A DNA stretch of 64,000 bases from Pontibacter silvestris (lineage in GTDB: Bacteria; Bacteroidota; Bacteroidia; Cytophagales; Hymenobacteraceae). The notes under the pieces were generated by a model. It was given only the letters and a program-made list of their open reading frames with translations, made no database searches and was not told the origin of the DNA. Both the position numbers and the translations under genes were made by a program. Positions 36,686 through 44,857 of the stretch are shown in pieces; position 1 is the first letter of the stretch, and every line of letters begins with the position of its first letter. The stretch covers positions 62,001-126,000 of the forward strand of contig NZ_JAJJWI010000010.1 of NCBI RefSeq assembly GCF_020907275.1. The letters run 5' to 3'.

Positions 36686-37714
36686 ATGCTTGAACGCCAG
36701 GTTTACCGCATGCCCAAAGCAGGTTCCATAAAAAATCTGCAACTACAGACAGAAGCGTTAGAACCGCCTAAAGCGGATGAAGTGTGCGTGAAGGTGAAGG
36801 CGATCGGGCTAAACTTTGCCGACGTATTTGCCATGCAGGGCCTCTACAGTGCCACTCCCTCAGGTTCGTTTATTCCTGGCCTGGAGTTTTCAGGTGAGGT
36901 AATAGCAGTGGGAGCGGACGTTGCGGAATGGAAAGTGGGCGACAGCGTGATGGGAGCCACAAAATTCGGTGGTTATGTATCACACATCAACAGCCACCAT
37001 CGCTATATTATTCCGCTACCTGATGGATGGAGCTTTGAGGAAGGGGCAGGCTTCCTGGTGCAGGGGCTGACGGCTTTTTATGCTCTCACAGAACTGGGTA
37101 ATCTGCAGCAGGGCATGACCGTGCTGATACACAGTGCAGCAGGCGGTGTCGGTATTCTGGCAAACCGCATCTGCAAAAAATACGGGGCGTACACCATTGG
37201 CACCGTAGGCCGCGCCAACAAAGTCGATTTTCTGCGGGAGGAAGAAGCCTATGATGCTGTCATACTTCGGGCTGACAGCTTTTATGACAAACTTAAGAAC
37301 ACGCTGGGTGACCGCCCGCTCCGCCTGATTATGGAATGTATAGGCGGTAAAATTCTGATGCAAGGCTGGAAAGCGATGGCCCCAATGGGGCGGATGGTCG
37401 TGTACGGTAACGCTAGTTTCAGCAGTCACGGAGATAAGCCTAACTACCCCAGGCTCCTCTGGAAATATTTTAAGCGCCCCAAAATAGATCCCCTGCGCTT
37501 GCCTACCCAGAACAAGTCGCTCATGGGTTTCAACCTTATCTACCTCTACGAGCAGACCGACATGATGCACCAGATGCTCCAGAAACTACAGGCACTCCAG
37601 CTGAAACCACAGCATATTGGGCAGGTATATAACTTTGCAGAAATGCATGAAGCGATACGCCAGTTCCAGCAAGGGAAAACGGTGGGTAAGGTGGTAGTGA
37701 GGCTTTCGGAGTAA
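36686..37714 (+). CDS. Zinc-binding-dehydrogenase-like quinone oxidoreductase (VAT-1-like)
   Basis: 342 residues of the medium-chain dehydrogenase family. The N-terminal GroES-like domain (about 25-125, VKAIGLNFADVFAMQGLY) lacks the catalytic zinc ligands, and the Rossmann motif is HSAAGGVGILANRICKK (about 148-164). This matches NADPH:quinone reductase and VAT-1-like proteins, which reduce quinones or enones. No signal peptide. Codon use is more GC-rich than the flanks. The gene is alone; substrate is unknown. Confidence 0.87.
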   Translation: MLERQVYRMPKAGSIKNLQLQTEALEPPKADEVCVKVKAIGLNFADVFAMQGLYSATPSGSFIPGLEFSGEVIAVGADVAEWKVGDSVMGATKFGGYVSHINSHHRYIIPLPDGWSFEEGAGFLVQGLTAFYALTELGNLQQGMTVLIHSAAGGVGILANRICKKYGAYTIGTVGRANKVDFLREEEAYDAVILRADSFYDKLKNTLGDRPLRLIMECIGGKILMQGWKAMAPMGRMVVYGNASFSSHGDKPNYPRLLWKYFKRPKIDPLRLPTQNKSLMGFNLIYLYEQTDMMHQMLQKLQALQLKPQHIGQVYNFAEMHEAIRQFQQGKTVGKVVVRLSE

Positions 37715-37760
37715 GTATTGTTTTTACGACTATCCTAGAGGCTGTTACTTTTTACCACAA

Positions 37761-38219
37761 TCAGCTGTTGTCTTTATTCAGAATAAGAATCACGTCAACT
37801 ATTTTATTTGCCAAATCTGCATCCAAGTCCAGGGCTGAGTAGAGGTAGCCAACAAGTTCTCTTTCTCTATCTTCTAAAATACCATCAGCAAGTACCAGTT
37901 GTATGGTTTGGGCAAAGAGAGTGGCCCGGTTTTCAGGTGATATTTTATCTACTGCATAGTCAATTAAGCGCTTGCTGCCTATTTGGGTATGGGTATAAAA
38001 GACTGCCTTACTGTAGGCTAGCACATCATGTCCCTCAAACAATGCTTTGCCAGCTAATGTTTCAGCTAGCTCATCAAGCTCTTCATCGGCAACATCATCG
38101 TCAACGGCTATACAGGCATGCATAATAGCAATCCAGGCTTCCTGCTCGTTTTGGGGTGAATAGGTACTGTGGGGCGATTTTCCGGTTTTTCTGAAGATAC
38201 CTTCCATGGGTTTAAACAC
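37761..38219 (-). CDS. TerB-like (tellurite resistance-type) protein
   Basis: 152 residues, all alpha helical. It has the TerB pattern of paired acidic helices: WIAIMHACIAVDDDVADEEL (about 29-48) and later LVLADGILEDRERELVGYLY (about 107-126), which in TerB bind metal ions. The name reflects homology only; the biological role of TerB proteins is not settled, and no other ter genes are present. No signal peptide or membrane helix. Confidence 0.78.
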   Translation of the reverse strand: MFKPMEGIFRKTGKSPHSTYSPQNEQEAWIAIMHACIAVDDDVADEELDELAETLAGKALFEGHDVLAYSKAVFYTHTQIGSKRLIDYAVDKISPENRATLFAQTIQLVLADGILEDRERELVGYLYSALDLDADLANKIVDVILILNKDNS

Positions 38220-38272
38220 TAATTTAAGATTGTTACTAAATAAGCCTGACTTTTGTTTTAAAGTATATGCCT

Positions 38273-39044
38273 TTATAGATAATTAAGAAGCCCCTGACGC
38301 TTTAGTTCTTGCTGGAAAGCAGGATTGTTAATTCTTTTGATAAGCAGAGTTTCTGTTCATACTATTATGTCATTGACCTTCCAGTAATGTTACCCTGTCC
38401 GTTTGTTTCAGATGTACTTTCAGCTTTTCTATGGATACCGGATAAATGACTTCGTCCCTGTCTTCGTGAAAGATTCTGACAGGAGTTTTAGTGCTTTCTA
38501 TGAAACGGAAAGTCTCCAACTTATATTTTAGCAGAAAGGAAGGCTCAAAAAGATATAGGTTTCGCACAAGTCTCTTAGGCTGTAATTGTAATATGGAGTT
38601 TGCAGAAACTAGGTTGCCTGGGCTGGTTTTTCGCTGCCAGCATGACGGCTGAGGCTGTTCCAACGGAATGTCCTGTCACTACTGTTAGGTTTTCGGCATA
38701 CTTTTGTTTTAGCACATTGTATGCTGTCTGTACATCTCCATAAAATTGCTTTTCGCTGCTGATTACCCCCTTCGCTTTTACCAAAACCACGATAGCCTAA
38801 CAGAAAAATGTCATAGTAAAGATCTGTATAGGTGCTGGCTGCTTCTCCCCAGGAGTCCAGTTTTAGCATAAACGGGTACAGAAATCAAGACTTCTTCAAA
38901 CTCCTGCCTAAATTTAAACAGGTAGTTTGGTGGCAATTTATGTAGAAAGGAAATGAAACGCCCCTGATGAAAGAATGCAAGGCTCATGAGTAGCAGGTAA
39001 ATTAGAAACAAAATACTTCCTGTTTTAGAGATGATTTTACACAA
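38273..39044 (-). pseudogene. Alpha/beta hydrolase pseudogene with several lesions
   Basis: Pieces of one hydrolase lie in order but in different frames: an N-terminal membrane helix (ILFLIYLLLMSLAFF, from 39044), LDSWGEAASTYTDLYYDIFL with GYRGFGKSEG (near 38850-38780), VISSEKQFYGDVQTAYNVLK with the nucleophile elbow GHSVGTA (near 38760-38640), LEPSFLLKYKLE-type sequence and IFHEDRDEVIYP (to 38372), then a TGA where a Gly codon is expected in GQGHN, and a last frame NNPAFQQELKRQGLLNYL ending at 38273. The segment normally holding the oxyanion HGNAG is missing. At least four disabling changes are therefore seen, so it is not functional. The intact family acts as serine esterases or peptidases of unknown substrate. 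Confidence 0.85.
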
Positions 39045-39185
39045 TGTCCTCCTGGTCTTATAGAAGTGTAGTATATGTATCTAATATAAGGTGACAAACG
39101 TTTTTACATAAGGAGACACGGAGGCAGATAGCAGAAGGAATAAATAATTTAACAGGCGCTTGCCATAGAGATTGGAGGATGTTAT

Positions 39186-39228
39186 TACCACCTACTAATA
39201 CTAAATAATTTAGCATTAGTAGGTGGTA
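39186..39228. promoter_or_regulatory. Long near-perfect palindrome, operator or terminator candidate
   Basis: Twenty-base arms (39186-39205 with 39209-39228) pair with one mismatch around a 3-base centre. The arms contain CCACCTACTAAT. It lies between the divergent hydrolase pseudogene and the 122-residue gene, 53 bases before the latter's start. There is no long T-run, so a protein-binding site is as likely as a terminator. Confidence 0.6.
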
Positions 39229-39280
39229 TGTTAACTTTTATCTTTATTTGCGTATCTAGTTAGTAAAAAAAGAGGATAAT

Positions 39281-39649
39281 ATGAAACTCAATATAAATGA
39301 AAAACCATTTCTACCGGAAGGCCGGCATATGGTAACCATAACTGAAGTAGAAGAAGGTAAAAGCGAAAGAAAGGAGATCCCTTTTATTAACTGCCGCCTT
39401 GAAAATGAAGATGGTTTTGTGAACCAGCGCTTCTACCTGAGCGAACCGGGGCAACCTATTCTGGCTTCTTTTTTAAAGGCAGTAGGTATAGAGGGAGCTG
39501 AGGTAGACTCTAAAGAACTAAAAGGAAAATCCCTTTCAGTAGAAGTGGAGGAACGTTCTTATGAAGATGCCGATGGGAAAGAGAAGACTATAAAACAAGC
39601 TACTCATTTCGAAACTGTTGGTAGTGCCAATACATCAGACAAATATTAA
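39281..39649 (+). CDS. Uncharacterised acidic protein, DUF669-like
   Basis: 122 residues, no signal peptide. The pattern FLPEGRHMVTITEVEEGKSE, a central INCRLEN strand, the segment ILASFLKAVGIEGAEVDSKE and KGKSLSVEVEER resembles phage-type proteins of the DUF669 kind linked to single-strand DNA binding. The similarity is by eye only. A terminator lies 21 bases after the stop, and the long palindrome lies just upstream, so it is a one-gene unit. No other phage gene is near. Confidence 0.72.
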   Translation: MKLNINEKPFLPEGRHMVTITEVEEGKSERKEIPFINCRLENEDGFVNQRFYLSEPGQPILASFLKAVGIEGAEVDSKELKGKSLSVEVEERSYEDADGKEKTIKQATHFETVGSANTSDKY

Positions 39650-39670
39650 TCTGAAAGTACAATTGCTATA

Positions 39671-39697
39671 AAAAAAGGAGCATCAGGCTCCTTTTTT
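39671..39697. terminator. Bidirectional terminator
   Basis: A perfect 11-base stem (39671-39681 with 39687-39697), 5-base loop and A6/T6 ends between convergent genes. Confidence 0.9.
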
Positions 39698-39830
39698 ATG
39701 TGGCAGGTTCTGGCATCTTCAATCAGGATCAAAACTAGCCAAGAGGTTAATTCAGAAGCTTCCTATTTTGACGGTTCTATTTAAGCGATCTTCGCGAACA
39801 TTCCCCTGATCATTGTAATTACCTTGCTTA

Positions 39831-41087
39831 TTAGTTGCTAAAGATGGTCGAATTAATAAAGTCGTTGCGGAATTTACCCTGCGGGTCATACTGAGCCATT
39901 AGCTTTTTAAAATCTGGCAGCCTTTCATAACGTGTTTCAAGCACTTTTGCAGGCATTGTAAATAGCTTTCCCCAATGTGGCCTAGCATTATAAGGAGACA
40001 GTTCTTTTTCTATTATTGGTAATAACTGACTCACGGCAGGCCAGTCCTGCTTCCATGTAAAGTGGATAGCTACGCAGGATTGTTTGTAGCAGGGGCTCAT
40101 CCAAAGATTGTCAGCATTAATGGTGCGTATCTCAGAAGTTAAAAGGTAGGGGCTTATAAGTTTACCCAAACGTGCTACAGCAAGGATTGCGTCTACTGCA
40201 TTATTACTTGATACAAAGTACTCAGATTGAAGCTCTGTGCCGCTGCTTGGTGTAAAGCCCATCTTAAAGTGCGGTAACCGTTCATGCCAGGAGCCAGGAA
40301 CTCCCATTTGTTCTGTACAATTTTCAGAGGGTAATTCCGGAATGGGATGCATATTTCTTATTGCCGCTGTTGCTCCATAAAAGTCTGGCAGTACTTCAAA
40401 GTTTACTCCTTCATCAAGCCGGTTCTTTATCCATACTTCGTTTATGTAGTCACTTGCCCAATCGGTAAAAAGACTGACACTATACCCTGAAGCCATAATG
40501 TTTCTGAAGTGTTCCTGTAGTTGTGACAGGGGTAGCTTTTCATAGACATATTGCCGCATCATGAAGGTAGGCTCAATATCGAGCGTTACTTTTGTTATAA
40601 TGCCAAGAGCGCCCAGACTAACAACAGCCCCATTGAAACTACCGCCATCAGTTTCTCTTGATAAGATATGTACATCACCATCGGCTGTCACAATCTCTAG
40701 GGCCGATACAGCAGTGGCAAGATTTCCATTTTTAACACCTGAGCCATGCGTAGCTGTAATAACGGAACCAGCAACAGAGATATGGGGAAGCGAGGCAAGG
40801 TTAGCTAATGCATAGCCTTTTGCGTGGAGGTAAGGAGACAGTTCCCCATATTTTATGCCACCCTCTACAGTAACTGTTTGCGTCGTAGCGTCCAGCGCCA
40901 CCACCTTATTCAGCTCTTTTAGCGAAAGAAAATTATACTTGCTGTCTGCAATTCGGTTAAAGCAGTGGCGGGATCCAAGGCCTTTTACTTTGTCAAGTTT
41001 CTTTACCAGTCCCTGTACTTCCTCAAGCGATGTAGGATAATACACATTTTCAGTGCTAAACACTATATTACCAGCCCAGTTTTTCAT
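39831..41087 (-). CDS. FAD-linked sugar/alditol oxidase (D-arabinono-lactone oxidase family)
   Basis: 418 residues. The FAD-binding (PCMH-type) domain spans about 10-180, with GLGSRHCFNRIADSK (about 36-50) where alditol oxidases have GxGHSFN-IAD and a histidine that carries covalent FAD; His 41 is retained while the following Ser is Cys. HISVAGSVITATHGSG is the second FAD motif. The C-terminal domain (about 190-415) ends PRPHWGKLF-type sequence (YNARPHWGKLFTM), with the conserved HWGK. Such enzymes oxidise alditols or sugar lactones with oxygen, making hydrogen peroxide. No signal peptide. Substrate is not certain. Confidence 0.88.
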   Translation of the reverse strand: MKNWAGNIVFSTENVYYPTSLEEVQGLVKKLDKVKGLGSRHCFNRIADSKYNFLSLKELNKVVALDATTQTVTVEGGIKYGELSPYLHAKGYALANLASLPHISVAGSVITATHGSGVKNGNLATAVSALEIVTADGDVHILSRETDGGSFNGAVVSLGALGIITKVTLDIEPTFMMRQYVYEKLPLSQLQEHFRNIMASGYSVSLFTDWASDYINEVWIKNRLDEGVNFEVLPDFYGATAAIRNMHPIPELPSENCTEQMGVPGSWHERLPHFKMGFTPSSGTELQSEYFVSSNNAVDAILAVARLGKLISPYLLTSEIRTINADNLWMSPCYKQSCVAIHFTWKQDWPAVSQLLPIIEKELSPYNARPHWGKLFTMPAKVLETRYERLPDFKKLMAQYDPQGKFRNDFINSTIFSN

Positions 41088-41398
41088 CTTATCATCAGGC
41101 AGCTATTCAGTTAAAATACTACCTACCGGCTGCTACAGTAGAAGATATTTGTAAATATAACGCTTTTATAAAGAAAGGATTACTCTGCTAAGAGTAGTTA
41201 CTTCTGTCTAACCTATTAAATGCATGCTTATATCCTCTTCTTTTGAAGGGAGATTATTCAAAGCTGTTTTGCAAAGCTTATTTATTAGCTAGTTTACCTG
41301 TGACAGCTTTTTTTTGTAAAGTAACCAAAAGCTTCAGCAGCAGTTGTTATTTTATCGTATTCCTGTAAATAATTTTGGTTTAATAGGGAAGGGAAGAT
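41088..41398. other. Gene-free region between divergent genes
   Basis: AT-rich. No gene, RNA or strong hairpin recognised. It carries promoters for the flavoprotein and the hydrolase. Confidence 0.4.
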
Positions 41399-42112
41399 AT
41401 GGTCACAGAAAGGGATAAGTACAAAACAGGACGCTTAACTGTAACACCACCAGGTAAGCACACTGCAAAAGCTGAGTTTACAACAGGGGTTGAACAGCTC
41501 AGTTTAGACAATAAAAAGGATGGTTTTATCTACGTTCCCAAAGAGTATGACAGCAGCCGTCCTGCGGCTTTGGCTGTTATGTTACATGGGGCTGGTGGCT
41601 CAGCCGAGCAGGGGCTGTCGTTGCTCAGGCAGTATGCCGATGCCAACAACATTATCCTGATAGCGCCGGCTGCGCGAAAATACTCTTGGGATATTATTGT
41701 CAGCGATGCCTTCGGACCGGATGTCATTTTCATAGAACAGGCTCTGGAACTTGCTTTTGAAAAGTATGTTATTGACCCTGCACATGTAGCCATTGGTGGC
41801 TTTTCGGATGGTGCTTCGTATGCCTTATGTTTAGGTTTAACTAATGGAGACCTGTTTACCCACCTTATTGCCTTCTCTCCGGGCTTTGTTTTTACATTGG
41901 AAAATACAGGAAAGCCTGCTGTCTTTATTTCTCATGGAGTGAATGACCCTGTGTTGCGGATCGACCCCTGTGGCAGGCGTATTGCGTCACAATTGAAGCG
42001 CCAGGGCTTAGCGGTAAATTATGTTGAGTTTGACGGTGTGCATGAAATTCCGGCCCATATCTCTGGTAGTGCGATGGAATGGTTTACAGGAAGAGGTACT
42101 AAATCCCGCTGA
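41399..42112 (+). CDS. Alpha/beta hydrolase, dienelactone-hydrolase/phospholipase-like
   Basis: 237 residues without a signal peptide. The oxyanion segment MLHGAGGSAEQGL is at about 60-72, the nucleophile elbow GGFSDGASYAL gives Ser at about 137, Asp is in SHGVNDPVLR (about 183) and His in FDGVHEIP (about 218). The layout fits carboxylesterases of the polyhydroxybutyrate-depolymerase/phospholipase group. No neighbours suggest its substrate; the next gene starts 209 bases later. Confidence 0.85.
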   Translation: MVTERDKYKTGRLTVTPPGKHTAKAEFTTGVEQLSLDNKKDGFIYVPKEYDSSRPAALAVMLHGAGGSAEQGLSLLRQYADANNIILIAPAARKYSWDIIVSDAFGPDVIFIEQALELAFEKYVIDPAHVAIGGFSDGASYALCLGLTNGDLFTHLIAFSPGFVFTLENTGKPAVFISHGVNDPVLRIDPCGRRIASQLKRQGLAVNYVEFDGVHEIPAHISGSAMEWFTGRGTKSR

Positions 42113-42321
42113 GATATAGGGAAGAGAAGCACTTTCGTGGAGCAAGGCCTGCTGTGCTGTCTATGTTCAATGGTCCCTGAGGTTATACAAGGTCCTATTC
42201 AGTAAATGTTAAGATTTAAGAGCAATTTATCTTTTCTTAAAGGTCAACCCGGCCCAGCGACCAGGCGTTAAAGAGTACCGCGAAAGAACTGAAAAAGCTT
42301 AAACAAACTTAATAATACTAC

Positions 42322-43242
42322 ATGGCTGCCTCTAAAGTGCCTCTTTATACTGCCTTATTGGCAAATCTGCTGATTGCTGTCACAAAGTTTATTGCAGCGG
42401 GTATAACCGGCAGTTCTGCTATGATCTCTGAAGGTATCCACTCTCTGGTAGATACCAGTAACGAAGTGCTGCTGTTGTTTGGCATAAAACGCAGCCAAAA
42501 GCCAGCCGACAGAAACCGACCTTTCGGTTATGGCAAAGAGCTGTACTTCTGGGCCTTTATTGTGTCGCTGTTGATTTTTGCCGTGGGTGGTGGCATTTCC
42601 TTGTATGAAGGAATCATGCATATTCAGCATCCCGTGCTTATCCAGAATCCAATCTGGAACTACATTGTATTAGGGGTGGCTATTGTTTTTGATGGTATAT
42701 CTCTGATTACGGCTGTGCGGGAGTTTAACAGGCAAAGAGGGAGCACGCCGTTCTGGAGCGCGGTGAGAATAAGTAAGGATCCTTCCACCTTTGTGGTGCT
42801 ATTTGAAGATGCCGCTGATGTGCTGGGGCTTGTTGTTGCTTTCCTGGGGGTTTTCCTGGGGCACCAGTTGCAAAACCCTTACCTGGATGGTATTGCCTCC
42901 ATTATTATCGGTCTTATCCTGATTTCCATTTCCATATTGCTGGCCCGGGAGAGCCGTAGCCTGCTGATGGGAGAGAGTGCCGACCAAAAGGAACTTGATA
43001 CTATTGTGGCTTTGGTAGAGGCTGATCCTGCTGCACAAAAAGTGTTGACACCGCTATCGATGTACCTGGCACCTGAAGAGATTGTATTGGTTTTACCTGT
43101 TGTTTTTAGCAGAGATTATAACCAGGCAACCACAGCAGAGTCAATCAACAGAATCCGGCAAAACATTCAGAAACAATATCCTGCCTATAAACAGGTGTTC
43201 ATTGAACCGGAGTTGCTGACAACATTAGCACATGAAGGATAG
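42322..43242 (+). CDS. Cation diffusion facilitator family transporter
   Basis: 306 residues. About six membrane helices (about 5-215) are followed by a cytoplasmic domain. The metal site of the second helix is seen as EGIHSLVDTSNE, and the matching site in the fifth helix as FEDAADVLGL. The pattern (His/Asp and Asp/Asp) is typical of zinc-type CDF proteins, especially the SLC30A9-like branch. It should move divalent cations out of the cytoplasm in exchange for protons. Metal specificity is inferred only. Close spacing to rluE (131 bases) leaves operon status open. Confidence 0.9.
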   Translation: MAASKVPLYTALLANLLIAVTKFIAAGITGSSAMISEGIHSLVDTSNEVLLLFGIKRSQKPADRNRPFGYGKELYFWAFIVSLLIFAVGGGISLYEGIMHIQHPVLIQNPIWNYIVLGVAIVFDGISLITAVREFNRQRGSTPFWSAVRISKDPSTFVVLFEDAADVLGLVVAFLGVFLGHQLQNPYLDGIASIIIGLILISISILLARESRSLLMGESADQKELDTIVALVEADPAAQKVLTPLSMYLAPEEIVLVLPVVFSRDYNQATTAESINRIRQNIQKQYPAYKQVFIEPELLTTLAHEG

Positions 43243-43373
43243 TTGCAGATAAAATAAAACTATTACTTTCGGGGAAATAAAGCTGGAATAGTTTAAAAAG
43301 CCTGAAAATGGTTTTACATCTTTTATTGTAGCGACATTATGAAGATGCTGCAAGAAAAAGCAAGAAGCAAAAA

Positions 43374-43979
43374 ATGACACACAGACATTTTGTTATTCAT
43401 AAACCTTACGGTTACCTCAGCCAGTTCGTGTGTGAACATAAAAATAAAAAGCTGCTGGGAGAGCTGCACTATTTTCCGGAAGGGACCATGGCTATTGGCC
43501 GTTTGGATGAAGATAGTGAAGGTTTGTTACTGCTCACAACCGATGGCAAAATGAGTGAGCAGGTCCGAAGTAAGCAAGTGGAGAAGGAGTATTATGCGCA
43601 GGTGGATGGCTTGATAACGGATGAGGCTATTGAAAACCTGCAGCAAGGGGTGGTGATAGGGGAAGGAAAGAAGTGGTACGAAACCAAGCCTTGTACAGCA
43701 TTCAGGCTCCAAACGCCCCCTGATTTTGCTGAGCGTAGCCGCAGAATCAGAGACGACCGCCATGGCCCCACCAGTTGGGTTTCTATTATTCTATCCGAAG
43801 GCAAGTTCAGGCAAGTGCGCAGAATGACAGCTGCGGTAGGCTTCCCGACTTTGCGCCTGCTTCGGGTACGTATTGGAGCTACATTGCTAGGTGACTTACA
43901 ACCAGGTGCTGTAAAAGAAGTTGATGATTTCGCACTGTCGCGGGAGAATGCTTCAGTACAAGAACTTAAGCAGAACTAG
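43374..43979 (+). CDS. rluE: 23S rRNA pseudouridine synthase, RluE/RsuA-type
   Basis: 201 residues. It lacks the N-terminal S4 domain and begins with YHxFVIHKP-like FVIHKPYGYLSQF. The catalytic motif GRLDEDSEGLLLLT (about 42-55) carries the active-site Asp, and GKFRQVRRMTAAVGFPTLRL (about 143-162) is the conserved C-terminal segment. RluE converts U2457 of 23S rRNA; the assignment to RluE over other small RsuA-family members rests on the missing S4 domain and length. Confidence 0.88.
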   Translation: MTHRHFVIHKPYGYLSQFVCEHKNKKLLGELHYFPEGTMAIGRLDEDSEGLLLLTTDGKMSEQVRSKQVEKEYYAQVDGLITDEAIENLQQGVVIGEGKKWYETKPCTAFRLQTPPDFAERSRRIRDDRHGPTSWVSIILSEGKFRQVRRMTAAVGFPTLRLLRVRIGATLLGDLQPGAVKEVDDFALSRENASVQELKQN

Positions 43980-44119
43980 TAAGTTGCTGTTTTGCTTCCT
44001 GTTCCTCTCTTATGCTGGTGCGAAAAGTCCTGGTTTTAGATGTGGAACTGCTTTAATAGGAAGCACTTTTTGTGTATAAAGTTCAAGATTATAGCTCAGG
44101 TAGCAGGCTTACTTCTTAA

Positions 44120-44402
44120 TCAACTCTTGCTTTTGCAAGATGCTCCCTGATTAGAAAATAAATTAATCAGAAAACCAGGAAACACGAGCCCAAGTACATA
44201 AACTGTATCACCTACAAATAAAGAAAAAAGCATGGAGAACCTGGATATCTCTAACACTCTTTGCGGTAATTGTACTCCTATATTGAATGCCATAATAGGT
44301 TGCATAGCTAATATAGCAGCTGTGAACAACCTTAAAAAGATAAAGCTTATGGAAGAACAAAGATGAAATAGGATCTTTACCTAAATCTGCTGTTCGGCTC
44401 AC
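44120..44402 (-). pseudogene. Remnant of a MATE family efflux transporter
   Basis: The reverse strand from 44402 starts MSRTADLGKDPISSLFFHKL, which matches the N-terminus of MATE transporters (LGKDPI-LLF). After about 20 codons the frame is lost and, in another frame, AAILAMQPIMAFNIGVQLPQ and FSMLFSLFVGDTVYVLGLVF with FPGFLINLFS follow; these match the start of the second half of MATE proteins (GMQP-YNYG and P-II-LF). A full gene has about 450 codons, so an internal deletion has fused two distant parts and the C-terminal third is missing. It cannot be functional. Confidence 0.72.
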
Positions 44403-44857
44403 GTTGATTTCCCGCTAAAATTTAAGAAGCCTGTGGGGTGCTGTTTATCTACAGCTTTATGCAAGTAAATAACAAACTATACATATAAAGTAGTTTGGTT
44501 AAGCTATTGGCTTCTAAGATTTAGTATGCTTTTAGTATTGTTGAGAATAGGGTAAGGCTACTGCTGAATCTTTTAAACATTGAAGAACCTGCTTCGTAGT
44601 ATTAAGTCTATCAGGAGCGCCTGATAATCTGTTTTTCCCTTATATAATGCTGCTAATCCGGTAACGCCAGATATTTCTTTAAACTTTCTTGAAAGAGGTT
44701 AATGCTGGAGTTGAGTTTAAAAAACAAAGACTATATAATAATAGATAAGCCAAAGATTACACATATTATGAGCATCATCTTGTATAGCGGGAGCGAAAGG
44801 AGCGGTTCTTTAAGAGCTGGCCGGGGTAGAGGTACAAAAACGAAACCATTAAAAGTT
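44403..44857. other. Intergenic region upstream of the Do-type protease
   Basis: No gene or RNA recognised. An open frame extends the protease gene upstream to 44702 but encodes low-complexity basic sequence without homology, so I treat it as leader DNA. Confidence 0.4.

Noticed and set aside
37016..37570. 184-codon reverse frame inside the quinone oxidoreductase gene
   Set aside because: Antisense to a conserved gene, with no recognisable motif.
42240..42310. GC-rich coding-like stretch before the CDF gene (KSTAKELKKLK)
   Set aside because: Only about 22 codons between stops; too short to name, perhaps the tail of a lost gene.
44702..44857. Longer N-terminus of the Do-type protease
   Set aside because: The added 52 residues are basic and low in complexity and would precede the signal sequence; the start at 44858 gives a normal signal peptide.
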